DNA from: Paragonimus westermani
Lineage: Eukaryota; Platyhelminthes; Trematoda; Plagiorchiida; Troglotrematidae
NCBI GenBank assembly: GCA_008508345.1
Contig: QNGE01003221.1
Coordinates: 15,077 to 79,076 of the forward strand
Reading direction: 5' to 3'
Length of the DNA stretch: 64,000 nt
Of this stretch, positions 37,963-51,211 are shown piece by piece. The notes below the pieces were generated by a model. It was given only the letters and a program-made list of their open reading frames with translations, made no database searches and had not been told where the DNA came from. Within the stretch, counting starts at the first letter, position 1, and each line of letters starts with the position of its first letter. The position numbers and the translations under genes were made by a program.

Positions 37963-39278
37963 GTAGGTAGTGTGTTCTATGTTATAACTGTTAAAGGCTC
38001 TTGCTGATGCATTCTGATTCATTCCAAAGTATGTTTGTTAAATGTCTTCAGGTTAGTCCAAATGACTTCATCATGCTGGATTTCCAATACAGTCAGCTGC
38101 TTTCCTTTATCTGTAAACCTGATCAGTGAAGCCCAGATAAGGTGAAACAGGCATGTGGCCGACACTAACTAGTTGGTCAGCCACCCCGTTCCTTCTGTAC
38201 TTGCTCGATATTGAACTTTCTGGACGGTGGTTCTGTACAAACTAGAATTTCACCCAGTATTTCATTCAGTTCGGCCACTACCAGCTTGGGTCTATAGCTA
38301 CAAATGGTACCGTAACACGTTCGCTAGTTTTAAAGCTTAGGCAGTTCAAATCTTCCTTTCTGAAGTGAACTACTTTTCATAGCCCTTTTGGGTGCATTGT
38401 TTAATTTGTTCACTTCTGTGCGCCTCTTTTTACAGAAAGCTTTGGGCATGTTCACATATTTGTTTTGTTTAATGTCTTGTTGTGATGCACGGAGATGTGA
38501 TCTATGGCACTCAGCGTCCTCTCACCAACCAGTTAGTGAAGTATGCTGGTGTCCATTTGACTGTTACCAATCGAGCTGCACTATCTTACAGTCAAAAGTA
38601 CGTAAGATTTTTCACACACCCCTCTTGTTTTTACGCACACAATTGTAAAATACCATTTTTGGAAAGTGACACAATATCCAACTTGGCGTGAGTAATCAAA
38701 ATTGGCTTGTCTCATTTATGTAGAAGTCACATTCAAAAGTGGATCATGATGCTATGTTACCGAATATACCTCCATATTTCGATGGATTCCGTTTCATTCA
38801 GTTTGCTTAAGTGCACTACCACACTGTCATATTCCGGCTACCGTCTGAACACCTTACACATTTCGGGCGTAAGTGGTTCCGACTGACAGAAAGCTCATTC
38901 CACATTGGGACGCGTGGCTATTGGAACATAATCCACGGAGTTTTGAGCAGAACAGTAGTTTGGCATTCAGAAAAATGCAGTACATCTGTCAAAATACTGT
39001 CATGCCATCGAGGTGGTCTAAGTTAGCAGTGCATCAACACATGATTGTTCCTAATGTGTTTAGGGAGACTGGGTTGTCAAGGGGAGATTTACTCTGTCCA
39101 CTCTCGATGTTGAATTGTACGAATGGCTTCGAATGACTTGTTAAGTGTAAACGATTTCGGAAAACACTTGGATACCATTTCTAGTGCTTATCTGTTTCAT
39201 AACACTTTTTAGTTAGCCTGAAACCAAGGGGACTTGTGCAATCGATTGTTTATCATGAAATTCCATGCTTACTGCGAA
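37963..39278 (+). other. Intron 3, left part
   Basis: Nothing was recognised before the palindromic insertion. Confidence 0.55.
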
Positions 39279-39538
39279 CAGGGAGACATGTTTTGGTATT
39301 GATATGTTCGCCGAGCTTGGCATTTAGGTTGCAAACGTTTCATCACCAGGCGAGGTGACATCATCAGTGCGTAAGTGTTTCAGCTGAAACATTTACGCAC
39401 TGATGATGTCACCTCGCCTGGTGATGAAACGTTTGCAACCTAAATGCCAAGCTCGGCGAACATATCAATACCAAAACCATCAACCCGAGCTACAAACAAC
39501 AGCACCACCGCTGTTCCCAACCATCAGGGAGACATGTG
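39279..39538. mobile_element. Palindromic insertion flanked by a 12-13 bp direct repeat
   Basis: CAGGGAGACATGT occurs at 39279-39291 and again at 39527-39539; as a target-site duplication this bounds an insertion of about 235 bp. Most of the insertion is a 188-bp palindrome (39290-39477) whose arms meet at cag|ctg (39383/39384) with a single mismatch noted. A 49-bp tail starting catcaacccgagc follows the palindrome. Each arm contains CTGATGA, a stem-loop of TCACC/GGTGA type, and GAAA, the conserved strands of a hammerhead ribozyme. The form (a short non-coding repeat with such a core and a variable-length duplication) suggests a PLE pseudo-LTR piece or a retrozyme-like non-autonomous element. 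Confidence 0.8.
39400..39429 (+). ncRNA. Hammerhead-ribozyme-like core (candidate)
   Basis: The plus strand reads CTGATGA at 39400-39406, then a stem-loop in which TCACC (about 39409-39413) can pair with GGTGA (about 39420-39424), then GAAA at 39426-39429. This is the order C3-A9, stem II, G12-A14 of the hammerhead core. An immediately preceding hairpin (gcgtaag...tttacgc) could serve as stem I. The mirror copy lies on the minus strand of the left arm. The stem-III strand and the cleavage base were not identified, so activity is unproven. Confidence 0.4.
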
Positions 39539-39539
39539 T

Positions 39540-42500
39540 CGAATGGAATATGGTGAGGTGTAGTAGTGTAAAAAATCGCTCTCGATAGACCTGATGGATG
39601 GACGCACTGTTGGCACCATTTGAGAAAGAACTGAATATGGAATACTCGGCGCCGCTTTGAAGTAACTTTTTGACAATCTGGGGCACCTTCAACTCCAGTG
39701 GGACATTCGAAGTGGATTTTATGAAGGGAAAACAGTGTGCAGGGTCCTGTGTATGTACACTTCCATATAATTTAAACTTAATAACCGCGGCACGTTGGAC
39801 GTTCCGGTATATGCTGCTAACACAATGGAATGCTGATGTACTGACTACACAGTCTTCATGTGAGCCCAATTAAGAACCTTTAGGGTTTTTTGGTCGGTCA
39901 GTTTCGCGGGACCTAGCGCGCTTTTACGTCAACATTGGTGCCGAATGGTGTATTTGAAAAGGATCGGAAAGAGGTTCCATGATTATAACTACACCCCTTG
40001 GTAACTAGCATACACGAGGAATGCACAGATAGTCTCAAGCAGAGCAGGGATCGCGTTTCATCTGGAGGTTCGTTGCATAATTCAGAGGCAGGGTAGTTTT
40101 GATCGATTGCATCAATTTGCTCTTTTTTCAAAGCCGTTATGCAATATATTTTGTACTTTTATGTACATGCAAAATGGGCTTCACCTGGAGTGTTTTGGCC
40201 TCAACGTATTCATGTTGTTTACAATTTCACTCGAACATTTCTGGATTCGCCATTTTTGTTAGAAAACTGCGATAATTTCTTCTGTGGTGTTGACCTCTCT
40301 TTCGATGGACTACTGTTGCTATGACGGAAACCTTGCGTGTTTAATATCAAACCAACCTGTCTATTTCACAAAAACGCGATCTCCGTCAACTTTCGGTCTT
40401 TCCGTTGCAATGGAAAGAATACTAAGTTGGACCATCGACATTTGGATCTGACGAACAAGAAGAACCAACGGGATGAATATTGATTGTGCACGATCATGAT
40501 GACCTCAATGGCTTAGCCATACGTTATCTTGGCAAATGCGTGCGTATATTGAGACATATGCCAACGCCATACTTGTGTATCCCGCTGACATTCAGCAACT
40601 TTTCGGATGTAGACAACTTGCTTGCTTGTTGAACCATTATGTTTGGGATCTCTTCGGCTAATCAGCGTCTTCAGATCCAGATATGAAGCACGGGATTTCG
40701 ACTCGGTAGCTGTGACGAGTAATTACTAGGTGTGGTCAGATATGCTTTCCACTCAACATCCAGAGTCTCGTTCAGATATCCTCTCTTTCACTGTTTATCT
40801 TGTGTTTTCTTCTATTCATTGTCAATATGTCTTGTTAATTGTTCCGCTTTCTGCATCGTTGTTTTTGACCATCCACTTTCAAGTTTAAGATTTGATTGCT
40901 GTGTCACTGAGTACGTGTATGTGTGATTACCCACTCTTGCAACAACTTGAAAATAGACAGCGAGCTCATCTAACACAATTCTCTCTGCGATAACTTCATT
41001 TCCGTTACGATCTGACAAGCAATTCGCATCGGTCATTCTCGAACCAGCTCTCTCTCTGTATTGTGTATTGTGGTTTTTAGATTGCACAAACCCGTAATTT
41101 GAATTGGGTTGTATGCGGCAGTAGTTACCATTATTTCTCCAGATCATTCGATGGAAATCATACCAACCGCTGTTTATTTTCTAATACTGTTGTCCAGTGT
41201 AGGTTTAAGCAGTTTGACTGTTCAGCAGAGAAAGCTGGAAACTGACCTTCTTAACCCAGCACCTTGTTGTCACAATCAGTGCTCATAAGTTTGATCATTA
41301 AGTGGCTATGGGCTAGTTTGGATATCTTTCGTGTTATTTTCATTGGTTAACTATGTCTATTGCTTTAGTTTACAGTTGTGACACCTATCCTAATATAGCT
41401 TTGCGACACAGTGATGCACCCCACATGAAAGACAACCCCCGAAGTTTTCCATTGGGTATTTCTGCATCACATGCCACATTTGTTCCATTTTTCGGCATCT
41501 AGACGGAATTCCCGGAACCGACACATTACGGCGTCATGTTGGACGTTCTTATGTTCTGATACAGTTAGTCGCAATGCTGTGCCCACCACGTGTTTACCAC
41601 TAGGTATACTCCACACTCCTAACTGACTTGTACTCTTCCATTCGACATAACAAATTTGTACTGTTATCTTATTTCTATGCCATTCTCGTAGGGCTGATGA
41701 TTCTCGTAGACTTGTGCCATGTTTCTATTGTCCTTAACTGATACATCTATATAAGGGCAATCCAGGCCGTAGTAAATTAAGCCTGTGCCAAAAAGGAATA
41801 TTTGTTGCTTCAAGTAGCATCTTAACCACTTCTCACGGATCAGTTAGCTGTTGAACTTGTGCCTTTCTGCGCATTCACTATCATATAATGTACCGGTTAA
41901 CATCCGAATGCGCTTGAATAGTGCCATGTTTTTTGGGATCAACATGCGTCGATTATGACTATCACTCTGTGACCTGGCAAAGGCGTATTTAGCTTACCAC
42001 TCTGAAACTCATTCACGAGTTATGCACTTGGTTCGTCAACGTGCCTCGTGTTGATGAGGCCTAACAAGGCCGAGACAACTATCCACTACTTCACTGATTA
42101 TTGTTGGGACCAACTCTCCATAAAACCTTCCTGAGACCACGGTGTACGCTCACCAGTTCTGAAACCAATCAAAATGATTAATCGATTTCAGTCTTTTGGG
42201 ATGGGAATTTGCAGAAGCTACGGAAATAATGTTGTTTTCAACGTACTGACGAATAAAGCGGTTCAACTTGTGTGAACGTTATCAGTATGATTAGCAACCA
42301 TCTCAGCTTAACAGTCGAGCGCGAGATAGGTGATTCGTTTGCGCTTCTGGCTTTGGCGGAAATCCGGTAGATCAACCATACCATCACCCACTATGTGGTG
42401 CGATTAGTGTCACTACTCTCAAAGTTTCGTGCCGATTCGCTATAAAAACACGCTCTTCTACAAAACCAAACTAATTTGCTCGAAAAAACTGTCAAACGTG

Positions 42501-45354
42501 TATTAACTGGTAGAAACAACGTTGACGGGGAATGAACATCCTACCATTTCCATAGACAAACAGAGCAAAACCAATCAATTGGAACTACTCACTGCTGCCA
42601 ATTTAGAGGTTTCCCCGCGATCTTCTTTTCTAGTTGGTGATATCTCTGACTTATGAGAAATACACTGGACAAGAACATCTGCGTACATTTTCAACACTAC
42701 CTAGCTACCTCTGTTTATGTTTTGCTTCCTGAATGTTGATTTCCTCTGCAAACCGAAATACGTCTTGATTACGAATTAACTCATGGGATTTGGATATCTA
42801 CATCGGCAGACTGATGGGACAAAACAAATTAACAACACGCCTTGTAGGTATCGTGAGGTGACTTTTCAGCAGTTGGACGGCAATTAACCAAGTGTTCTTG
42901 TACCACAAGACAGTAATATTAATAACACAGTATATCTTGTGAAAGCTACCGAACGGCCATACTCAGTAGCATTTGTGAAAGCTACTCAGTGTTTCAATTT
43001 TGTGGATACTTTGACAATAACAAAGCTGGGTTTTGTGCACAGGTACAACTGGATAAAAAGTTCTGGAAGAAAAATCAGACTTGATACTTGTAAATAAATG
43101 CTTATACCGGGATCTAGTTTATGATGCAGAATTCGGAATAGATGGGGTTGGGTTGTATCAGATAGGATGTTTGTTGTAAATGTTTTGCACAGTGTGAAAA
43201 TGAAATCAACGGACTGTTTAAAGGAGTACCGTTGCAACACAATAAGTGATTTTGAAATCTAACGAAAAGTATATTATTCTCTGACAACAAACCTGGGAAA
43301 ACAATTGGTGAGTAACACTTACAGTAGGGCGGCATACCGGTCGACTAAATGGTACGAAATGAAACGATACGTTAGACAAGTGTTTTCTAATTTAGTTGTT
43401 ATCATCAGTACTTTGGAGTGGACATGTCTTATTGTTATGCAGAGCAGACCATGGACACTTAACGAAAAGTCGTCGTAGCAGAGTTTCATGATGTACTTGA
43501 CAAGGTGAACATACACCAGGCAGCTTTTCACGTTGATTCTGTCATAAGCGGAAGCAAACTAAGTGTTGAAACACACTGCGGACTTGTCTGATCAGGTCAA
43601 GAAGCAAATTTCAATGTGTGTCAGGAACAACGGTTAAACTAATGACGTGGCACAGTAGAATATAAACGGATTGGATTGAACAAACGCATCGATATGAAGT
43701 CATCCGGCGGTTCGCAGAAGGCTACGGTCAATAACTGTCGACAGCGCGAGCAGACTGGCATATCAACTTGATGACCAATCAGGATAGCACGTTGCCTTAA
43801 CATCCGATTTGTTTATGACGAGTATCGGGGTAAAACAAGTTGTTCAAATGTGTCACGCGTTCAAACAAACGAGCTGCGAAGAGAACCGAGCAAACTAATG
43901 GGAAAGCAAGGGGTTGGCACCGCTTATAATTCTTCATTTCACTGATCCATCTTGTCCGTAAAAAAGAGAAACTCAGTGGACGGATATTTGCTTTGTGCCA
44001 CAAGTCCTACTTTTGATTTCGTTCGAAGATGTAGTGATGTTTCAACAACAGGGAACTGGAGATTAACTTGAATTCCACAGGTGATGACAGTCAAAGATGT
44101 TCTCCCCTCCGCTTCACAATCCGTTCATTTTAGTACCTAATTGCTCACAATAATCCATATGTTTTGGGTGTGAATTCAGGTGGGTGTATGCAGTTTTGTC
44201 TGTCCCGTTTATAATTTAGCGCCCTTTTCCATCACTCTGTTGCCACGCGCCACTGTCGTATGTACTTGACAAGGTACAGCGACGTGATTTCATGCAACAG
44301 ATCGTGTGGTATAGCATTTCTCTTGTGAATGTAGTTAAGGAAATCGAATGTTCTGTGCTGTCTTGTTTGCCTGTTGCACAGAACGTTTCATAGCTCGACT
44401 GGTTCAAATGAATCTCAATGGGTATTACAGTTGTGTGAATGTGAGAGATCTCTCTGGCACTTGGTCCTCTCCAACACACAATTGACTTGGAGCGATGCAT
44501 TTCAGTCCGTTCTAGTCGCCACGTTATGACGCACGTACTTCAAATCGATTATAGTTGCCTTGTTTTATTCACGGTACCGTTAGGCATACATAACACAGAT
44601 ATGTTTCATCTTCACTATCTGGACATATACGGTTGAGAGATAACACATCAGAGGACAGCTGACCTGATTATTAGGCTTCGCTTATGATAGGCGCGCGGAT
44701 ACTCATCATCGTCCAAGTTCAATGATACATGATATCTCCACAGCCCGTAAGGTCACCGTTTGGACTGACCAGGTCATTATTTTTTGTGAACCTTGCAACT
44801 CCATCAGGACTAATTTACAGTCTGATTGTCCGACAATAGTTTTCACGATGTAATCTAGCTCCAGGGTTCCTTATTATGGGATTCCTTGAAGAGGATGGAG
44901 GATGGTACGGTGTGTCTGTGACTACTCGAATTTGCATCTGAGTTATCAAATTCGATAATGTCTGAGCGAGTACTTATCGCTTCTAGCAAGATAGTTGGGT
45001 CTGAGTAAAGATAGTTGATTCTTAGACAGTAGCTTTCTAGGATTTTTTCTAGCAACCCTGGATGGACGAATCTAATGTCTTTCCAGGAGCTCTGTGGTGT
45101 TGTCTGATTGCTGTGATATTTTTTCAGTAGGTTGTTAACAATACCCCGTAGATTTATAAGACCAGAAGGGCTGACTGGAGAGACGAGTGGTAAAGTATTT
45201 TTAAGGTGGAAAACGACGTTTCATCCAACAAACAATACTTGAAGTGCCGTTTCACCCTGTATGTATCAAAGTGGGCATGCGGTTTGTAATTTAGCTTCCC
45301 TTCCATAGCAGACGCTGAAAAACTGAGTGTTCTTATGCATTCTTTTGTTTTCAG
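39540..45354 (+). other. Intron 3, right part
   Basis: About 5.8 kb with no recognised element. It ends in acceptor tcttttgttttcag at 45354. Confidence 0.5.
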
Positions 45355-45612
45355 ATAGATTAAGCGATGTTTATGATGTTACAGTCGCCTATCCAGACCA
45401 ACTTCCATCGCCAGAGATCAACATCTTGGTCGGTCAAGTGCCCAAAGAGGTGCACTATCATGTGAATCGCATTCCAGCTGCGCAACTTCCATGGGACTCT
45501 ACAGCCATTGTTGAGGCTGGCTCTACTGCTGAGGAACAGCTACAGAATCGTCTGGCTGATTGGCTTCAGGCTCGTTGGTTGGCCAAGGAATCATTGTTAA
45601 AAGAATACTATG
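45355..45612 (+). CDS. LCLAT1: LCLAT1-like gene, coding exon 4 (residues 247-333)
   Basis: A 258-nt exon beginning in phase 1: AT completes an Asp codon with the last G of exon 3. It carries RLSDVYDVTVAYPDQLPSPE, matching AVHDITVAYPHNIPQSEK of human LCLAT1, then VPKEVHYHVNRIPAAQLP (human FPREIHFHVHRYPIDTLP). A helical RLADWLQARWLAKESLLKEY segment follows, which matches LWCHKRWEEKEERLRSFY. It ends TATG|gtaggt in phase 1. No interruptions are present. Confidence 0.95.
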
Positions 45613-48589
45613 GTAGGTTGACCCATTTAACGCCGTTCTTATTTCTCTGAGCATGACTGATGAAGAATTGGTGTGGTAGCTTCTATAAGCTTCAGAATTT
45701 ATACATTACTGGCCATTACTGTTCGTTCTAAGGAGTATACTCTATTTGTTCCACATTTCGTAAGGCTGTCTGACTGTCGATACGTTCCGCAAACACTTAC
45801 CTCCCGAGGAGAAACTTTCACGTTACATGATATTGTGTTAGGTGCGTTCGTTGATGAAGAGACCTCCACGAACTTCATTGGGGACAGTTTTGAAGTTTGA
45901 ACCAGTTCCACTTTCCCCAGCAAGGAACGGTTTGACACTTTTGTGGAACCACGTCCACACACTGATCTCATGGTGGGACACTAAAGTGCATATAGTCGCC
46001 CGTGCTCAATCTTTGTCTTTCGCACTAGGAAGCTAAAATCTGACGCACACTCGAGCAGCTAGTCCGATATAAGACTTATTTTTCAGTGTTCCCTGCTGCG
46101 CTAAGCCATTACAGACCTTTGTACCATTCCGAAGCGAGTCGGTTTGATTACTTTGTTATTCCATCAGTTAACGAGATACAGCGCGTTTTAGCGTGCGAAC
46201 CTATAGATCAACAGTGAACCAAATTTAGAATTATGCCCAAAACAGAACCAACCGGCAAACTACAAACTCCTCGTCAGTTCGTTGCATTCTGTTGACTCAT
46301 GACAAAATCGGTCAATTGCCTGTTCGAAACACCTCAAGCTGATCCTCGCTTATTGAGTTTAACTTTGGTAAACCATATAGTCCAACCGTGACTACTAACT
46401 GCTATGTGCATGTGACACCAAACAGCGGTATTCCTTATCCATCCACCCGTTTAGTGGGTCAATTAAACCAGGGTTGGTGTCAGACGGATGCTAGCAGAAG
46501 ATCATGATCTATCACCGTTAATCCAAGGGACACATATTCTGAAAGGTGCACCAAGTATGTGTTTCCTTACTAGAGTTTTTGAGGGAATTTTCAATCTCAG
46601 AGGCGTCAGGTTTCGTCTGGGTAGCTCGAGTTGTATCTGATCTTTTTATCAAACAATATTGCTGGAACTATAACTTGGCAGTGTTTTGTTGCGTCATTTT
46701 TAGCATAGTCATTAAAACCGTATGGTTTATGGAATGATCGATATTCTGTGTCAGATAAAGTATGGTTTAAATTGTAGGCGAAATTTGAGTAGCAAAAGCG
46801 CGCGAATAAGAGAATAAACAGTGGGATGAAGAAAACACTGACTCAGAAAACTAGTCAACGCGAACTACTCTCCAGTTTCCAGTGAGTAGAATATTCCCAT
46901 GTTATTTCAAACAGTGATGTTTTATGGCATCTTTGATTCGAGTGGTCACACTCGATCCCATGAGCTCCTCACTTGCTTACTCGTTTGCAGGCCAGTCAAA
47001 CATTTCGGATGATCGATTTCAACCTGTGGGTAAAAAATAGGCGCGACAGCTAAGGGAAGTACTTTTACACAGTTGTGCGGTTTCACTATGTGGATTTGTT
47101 CAAAGTACGTATATGAGGGCACGAGTTCGGTTGACGTTATTGTCGCTGTCACTGCAACACGATCGCGGGATGAGAAACGAGTCTGTCAGGTTCTGCCGAC
47201 CCGGCAAAACCAGTGAGCTCTAGGAGAGGCAGGCAGCACCAACGAAGCTGCGTTGTGATCGATGGGTCTTTTGACAGGTTGACGAATTCATTTTGTGTAC
47301 ATAGCCAGTACTCCTCGTTTGAATGTGTATGCTGAGTCTTCAGTTACACACAGATGGTAGGAAACGAAAATTGTGACCAAGTTATCAAACCTGTGTCGTG
47401 GCCGTAGCTCAGATTTGAGTAGTACCTCTCTCCTCTAGCTCTCACTACATACTATGTGCACCAAATTCACTGTGGTCAATAGTTATTTGGTACCGACCAC
47501 CGTCCATGTAATATAGACCGAGTACGTTTTCCTCCTATAGAAACGTGTCCACTTTGGAATTAGTGTAGTGGATGAAGTGACTGCAGAACGGTGGATATAC
47601 TCAAGTATACAGACATCAACAGGACAAAGGCTAGGATCATTTACGTGGAACGGACTAGGCACAAAGGATTATGACTTACCCCGTCCCCCAATTAAATGCA
47701 CAATACTCTGGGGCGCATAAAACTTTTAAAACGTGAAGATATCTTAGAGCCTGTCAACAGCGTACGTGGAGAAGTTAGTGCACTTCTCTTCGTTGCACGT
47801 GGTCCAAATTGTTACAACTGGGGAAGAGCAAAATTAATGTCGTTTCAGGATAAATTCTCATTAATTACGTTGCTTTTTCGTCTAGTCAGATAAGAGATAT
47901 CGTGTCTAGCTGTTTGACGCCGTACAACCTGTTTGTAGTAAGATGAGGACCGACAAGTCAATGGATAACTGATGTTTGTCAAAGGTCAGCTATTTGGGTG
48001 ATTGATATGCGGATGAGTACACACATGGAAACGTAAACTGAACACTAAATGGAAGACCTGTACATGTTATGTGTAGTACGGTCGGCCTGTTTGACTTGTT
48101 CACTTTCCTCTCTCCTTATTCAATGTTATGGACCGTCTGCTTTCTATGAATTACGCGACCTTGTAGTTGTAAACATTTCTCTCCTGCTCTAGCCGAATTT
48201 CAGTGATTCAGCATTCATTACTTACCCAAGCCCTGTACACCAAAACGTTCGATCAGTCAACTTAGACGTATTTTAAGGTGAGAAATGGTAACCGGAATAA
48301 TGATCGCTATTCTTTAAAGTTCACTAAGACGCCAACAGTAACATCAGTTCACAGATTGAAACACTGAGTCCCCTAAATACGTCCAAACAGTGGACTCATA
48401 AAACAAGGCTGTAAATTGATTAGGTCATTTCATGCATTTTCATGAACAGAAGAAACATACAAACGAACAGATTTCTTTACGAGCAAGCCGTGTTCGCTTG
48501 GAACATGAAGTGACATGTGTTTATGCAATCTCTTCCCACTTATGTTTGATTCGTGCGGGTTAAGCACGCCAGTACATTCAGAGGATTCT
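45613..48589 (+). other. Intron 4, left part
   Basis: No element was recognised in this stretch. Confidence 0.5.
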
Positions 48590-49125
48590 GTAGTTACCAG
48601 CGATCGTGTGATTCCTCTAATGATCCCTGTTACAACGGTGTTTTCCCGTCTTTCTACTCTATACACATGCTCCTGTGTATGCCTGCCATAGGAGACCTGG
48701 TACGGACTCAGGACCACTTTCTCTAGTCGTGCAAGTAATTGCAAGCAGCGAATGCTTGTCCTTTTTCCTAATCACCCATTTTTTATTTTAATCTTCAAGG
48801 TCGTTTCAACCGCACTTTCTCGCATGTTCTTCGAAGTAGTCGAAAATTCCAGGCACTTTTTGTTTGGCTCACTTTCGAGCGCCGGTTAGTCTAGAGCTTG
48901 CCTCACGTTTCTCTTCCTTTCTTCTTTTGGTTACTGTCGTTTGTTCCAGACTAGGCTAGGGCTCATTGCTTATCGTGTTCCCACACATGTACGGTTTGTT
49001 TCTAAACTCCATCGCGTTCTATGCCTGTCGGCGTTATACTTCGATTACACTTCAAGAGAGCCATTCTAAGTTGTTAGTGGACGAGGGTCGAGCACATATC
49101 CACTTGTCGATTGCGATATTTGGAC
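48590..49125 (+). repeat. Decayed dispersed repeat, copy 1 of an inverted pair
   Basis: Aligns with the reverse complement of 53150-53675 over its whole length. Shared blocks: agcg.tcgtgtg.cttctcta; acatg.c..tgt.gtatg..tgccata.ga; actttct.c..cgtgcaa; ttctcttc.tttcttctt.ttggtt.ctg; and ttagtggacgagggtcgagc against taatagacgaaggtcgagc. Conceptual translation on the minus strand at 48744-48600 (SPYQVSYGRHTQEHVYR) resembles SLYQAFYGTCTQSHTYR in the partner. The family is not recognised. This copy lies in intron 4. Confidence 0.7.
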
Positions 49126-51211
49126 ACCGCATAGAATTTATACTTCGTTGACCAGTGCAGTTGACTTTAGTCGCTTCAAACGGAGTGAAGCCGTTCATAA
49201 ACGAGACCGTAACGCTGGGGATTAACACGGTTTGGAATGTATACCTCAAAGCTTAGAAGCACGACATGGCCCAACAACGTAGGGGGAAATTGCCAAACAA
49301 CCGTGTGGTCACTTCAGCGTGTGTGATTAAGGTATGTGAGTGACCATGACGAAAGTGGACTCCATGCGCGACGTACACAAGCAAGTAGACTATGCTGTGA
49401 TCGACGTGCTATGTGGATTGTTGACAGCCTCACACTGCTTACGTAGTTGAGGCTAGGTCAGGGATGACAATGTGTTCTTGAGACCCTGCATCCCTCAAGA
49501 ACGTGCATATGGGGGTTATTAATTGTGTTTAGGTGATAACAAATCAAAGCCTTAAACACAAATCAAATTCATGTCGTGGTTATATTTCAGCTTTGAATCA
49601 CTTCCTTCTCCTGGTTATTAACATGTACCATTATAGTAATATCGAGTCCAGGTGGTGCGTTGCTGTAAATTGTTCATAGTGTATTCTGAGCATGATCTAC
49701 TGCAAACCGTTATCACTTAACAGAATCCATTATCATTGTATTATAATAGTGATGTTGCCCACTCTGTAGATTTAAGATTGTTGCTGCGAGCTTTCTTAAA
49801 CTTTAGCTACTAACCACATATACTGATTACTGTGTTTGCCGTGAAAGTGTGGAAGTTCTTTAACTGTTCGGACAGAGGTTATAAGGACGAAAGAGTATGT
49901 CGATACGGGGTGGTTGTGATATGTGAATTTTTTTAATCGTTCGCTTCTGTTTCTGGAGACCACTGTTGACTTGGTTTCCCATTAAATCGTCCCTTCTGCT
50001 ACGTGATTAGCTGTATGATCCAAGACCCGAGAAGAAGAGACTGGAAACGCTAGTCAGAATTTGACCACAAAGGCTCTAAATATATAAGGGCGAAACGATT
50101 ACCATACATGACCAACAACATGCTGAGCAAATCAAACCAGCCAAACATGTATGGCAGTGTGACGCAGATCTAATCAGATGAAATGGTCGTATATGGGTCT
50201 CAGAGCATCACTTTACTTGGGGCATCAGAAAGCGGATGCGAAAAATCACCGTCCAGATAACACGGACGTTCGGCCACACGTCTGCGGTTGGATTAATTGA
50301 GTGGAGCCATACCACCACCAAACTGTGTCGATCGATCCGTATGGCGTGATACCTCCTGGCTGCTTCGTTAAAAAATGTGCCTCCTAACAGTTCACTTATT
50401 CTGGCAGGTCACCACTCTTTTCTATCACCTTTGTTTGGCATCGAATCGGCCTTGGGGTGGTTTTTGAATCTGCTAAATATTTGTCGCTGCACTTTATGCA
50501 TATGTAATGATGGTCTCGCGTTCACTTGAACCCTATACTTTATTGTCGCATCCCTAGTAATTTCTGTCTGTTAATTCGGCACCCGGATTCCCAACTCAGG
50601 GTAAAACGAAGCTATAGCTTCAGTCCAGAAGACTGATGTTTCTGGAATGATGTTTCATTCGTACATTTATTCAGCAGACAGAACGCTATAGGAAACCGAT
50701 GTCAGTCGCATGCCGGACACAACCAGATAATCAACTGATCTTGGAATTCAACTGTTTGTTGAAACTTTGGTGTATGTAACTTTGGTGTTTCAATATAAAA
50801 GTTTGTAGTCTCGGATACTAAGATTATGTTGAGTGATTATTGCATAAATGCCGCCTTTCCTGTACCGGTGTTGTAATTTTGGCGTGTGGTGTGTGAAAAA
50901 TGTGCACTCAGGAATTTATGTTAACGGGTAACGTTGATCTTAGGAGCAACTTACACGTGGCAGGAATACCGTTATCTTTCGTTCATCAAAGATAATCTCA
51001 GTGCAGTTTAAAAAAAACACTTCAGGTTGTTTGGAAAGATGAATGTCTGAAGTAGCTGTATCCTCTTGCTCTTTTGTGACATTAAATAATCTGTCGATGG
51101 TTGGTTGTCCATACTGGATAAATGACCATATTCTGTATGTCGTCAATCACTAGACCATGTTGTTTTACCTAAGGTAAATCCGCCACCTTCCACACATTTT
51201 TGTTGCATCAG
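49126..51211 (+). other. Intron 4, right part
   Basis: Nothing was recognised. It ends with acceptor cacacatttttgttgcatcag at 51211. Confidence 0.5.

Noticed and set aside
39480..39869. 129-codon minus-strand open frame
   Set aside because: It overlaps the tail of the palindromic insertion and one target duplication, has no domain, and lies in an intron. Probably chance.
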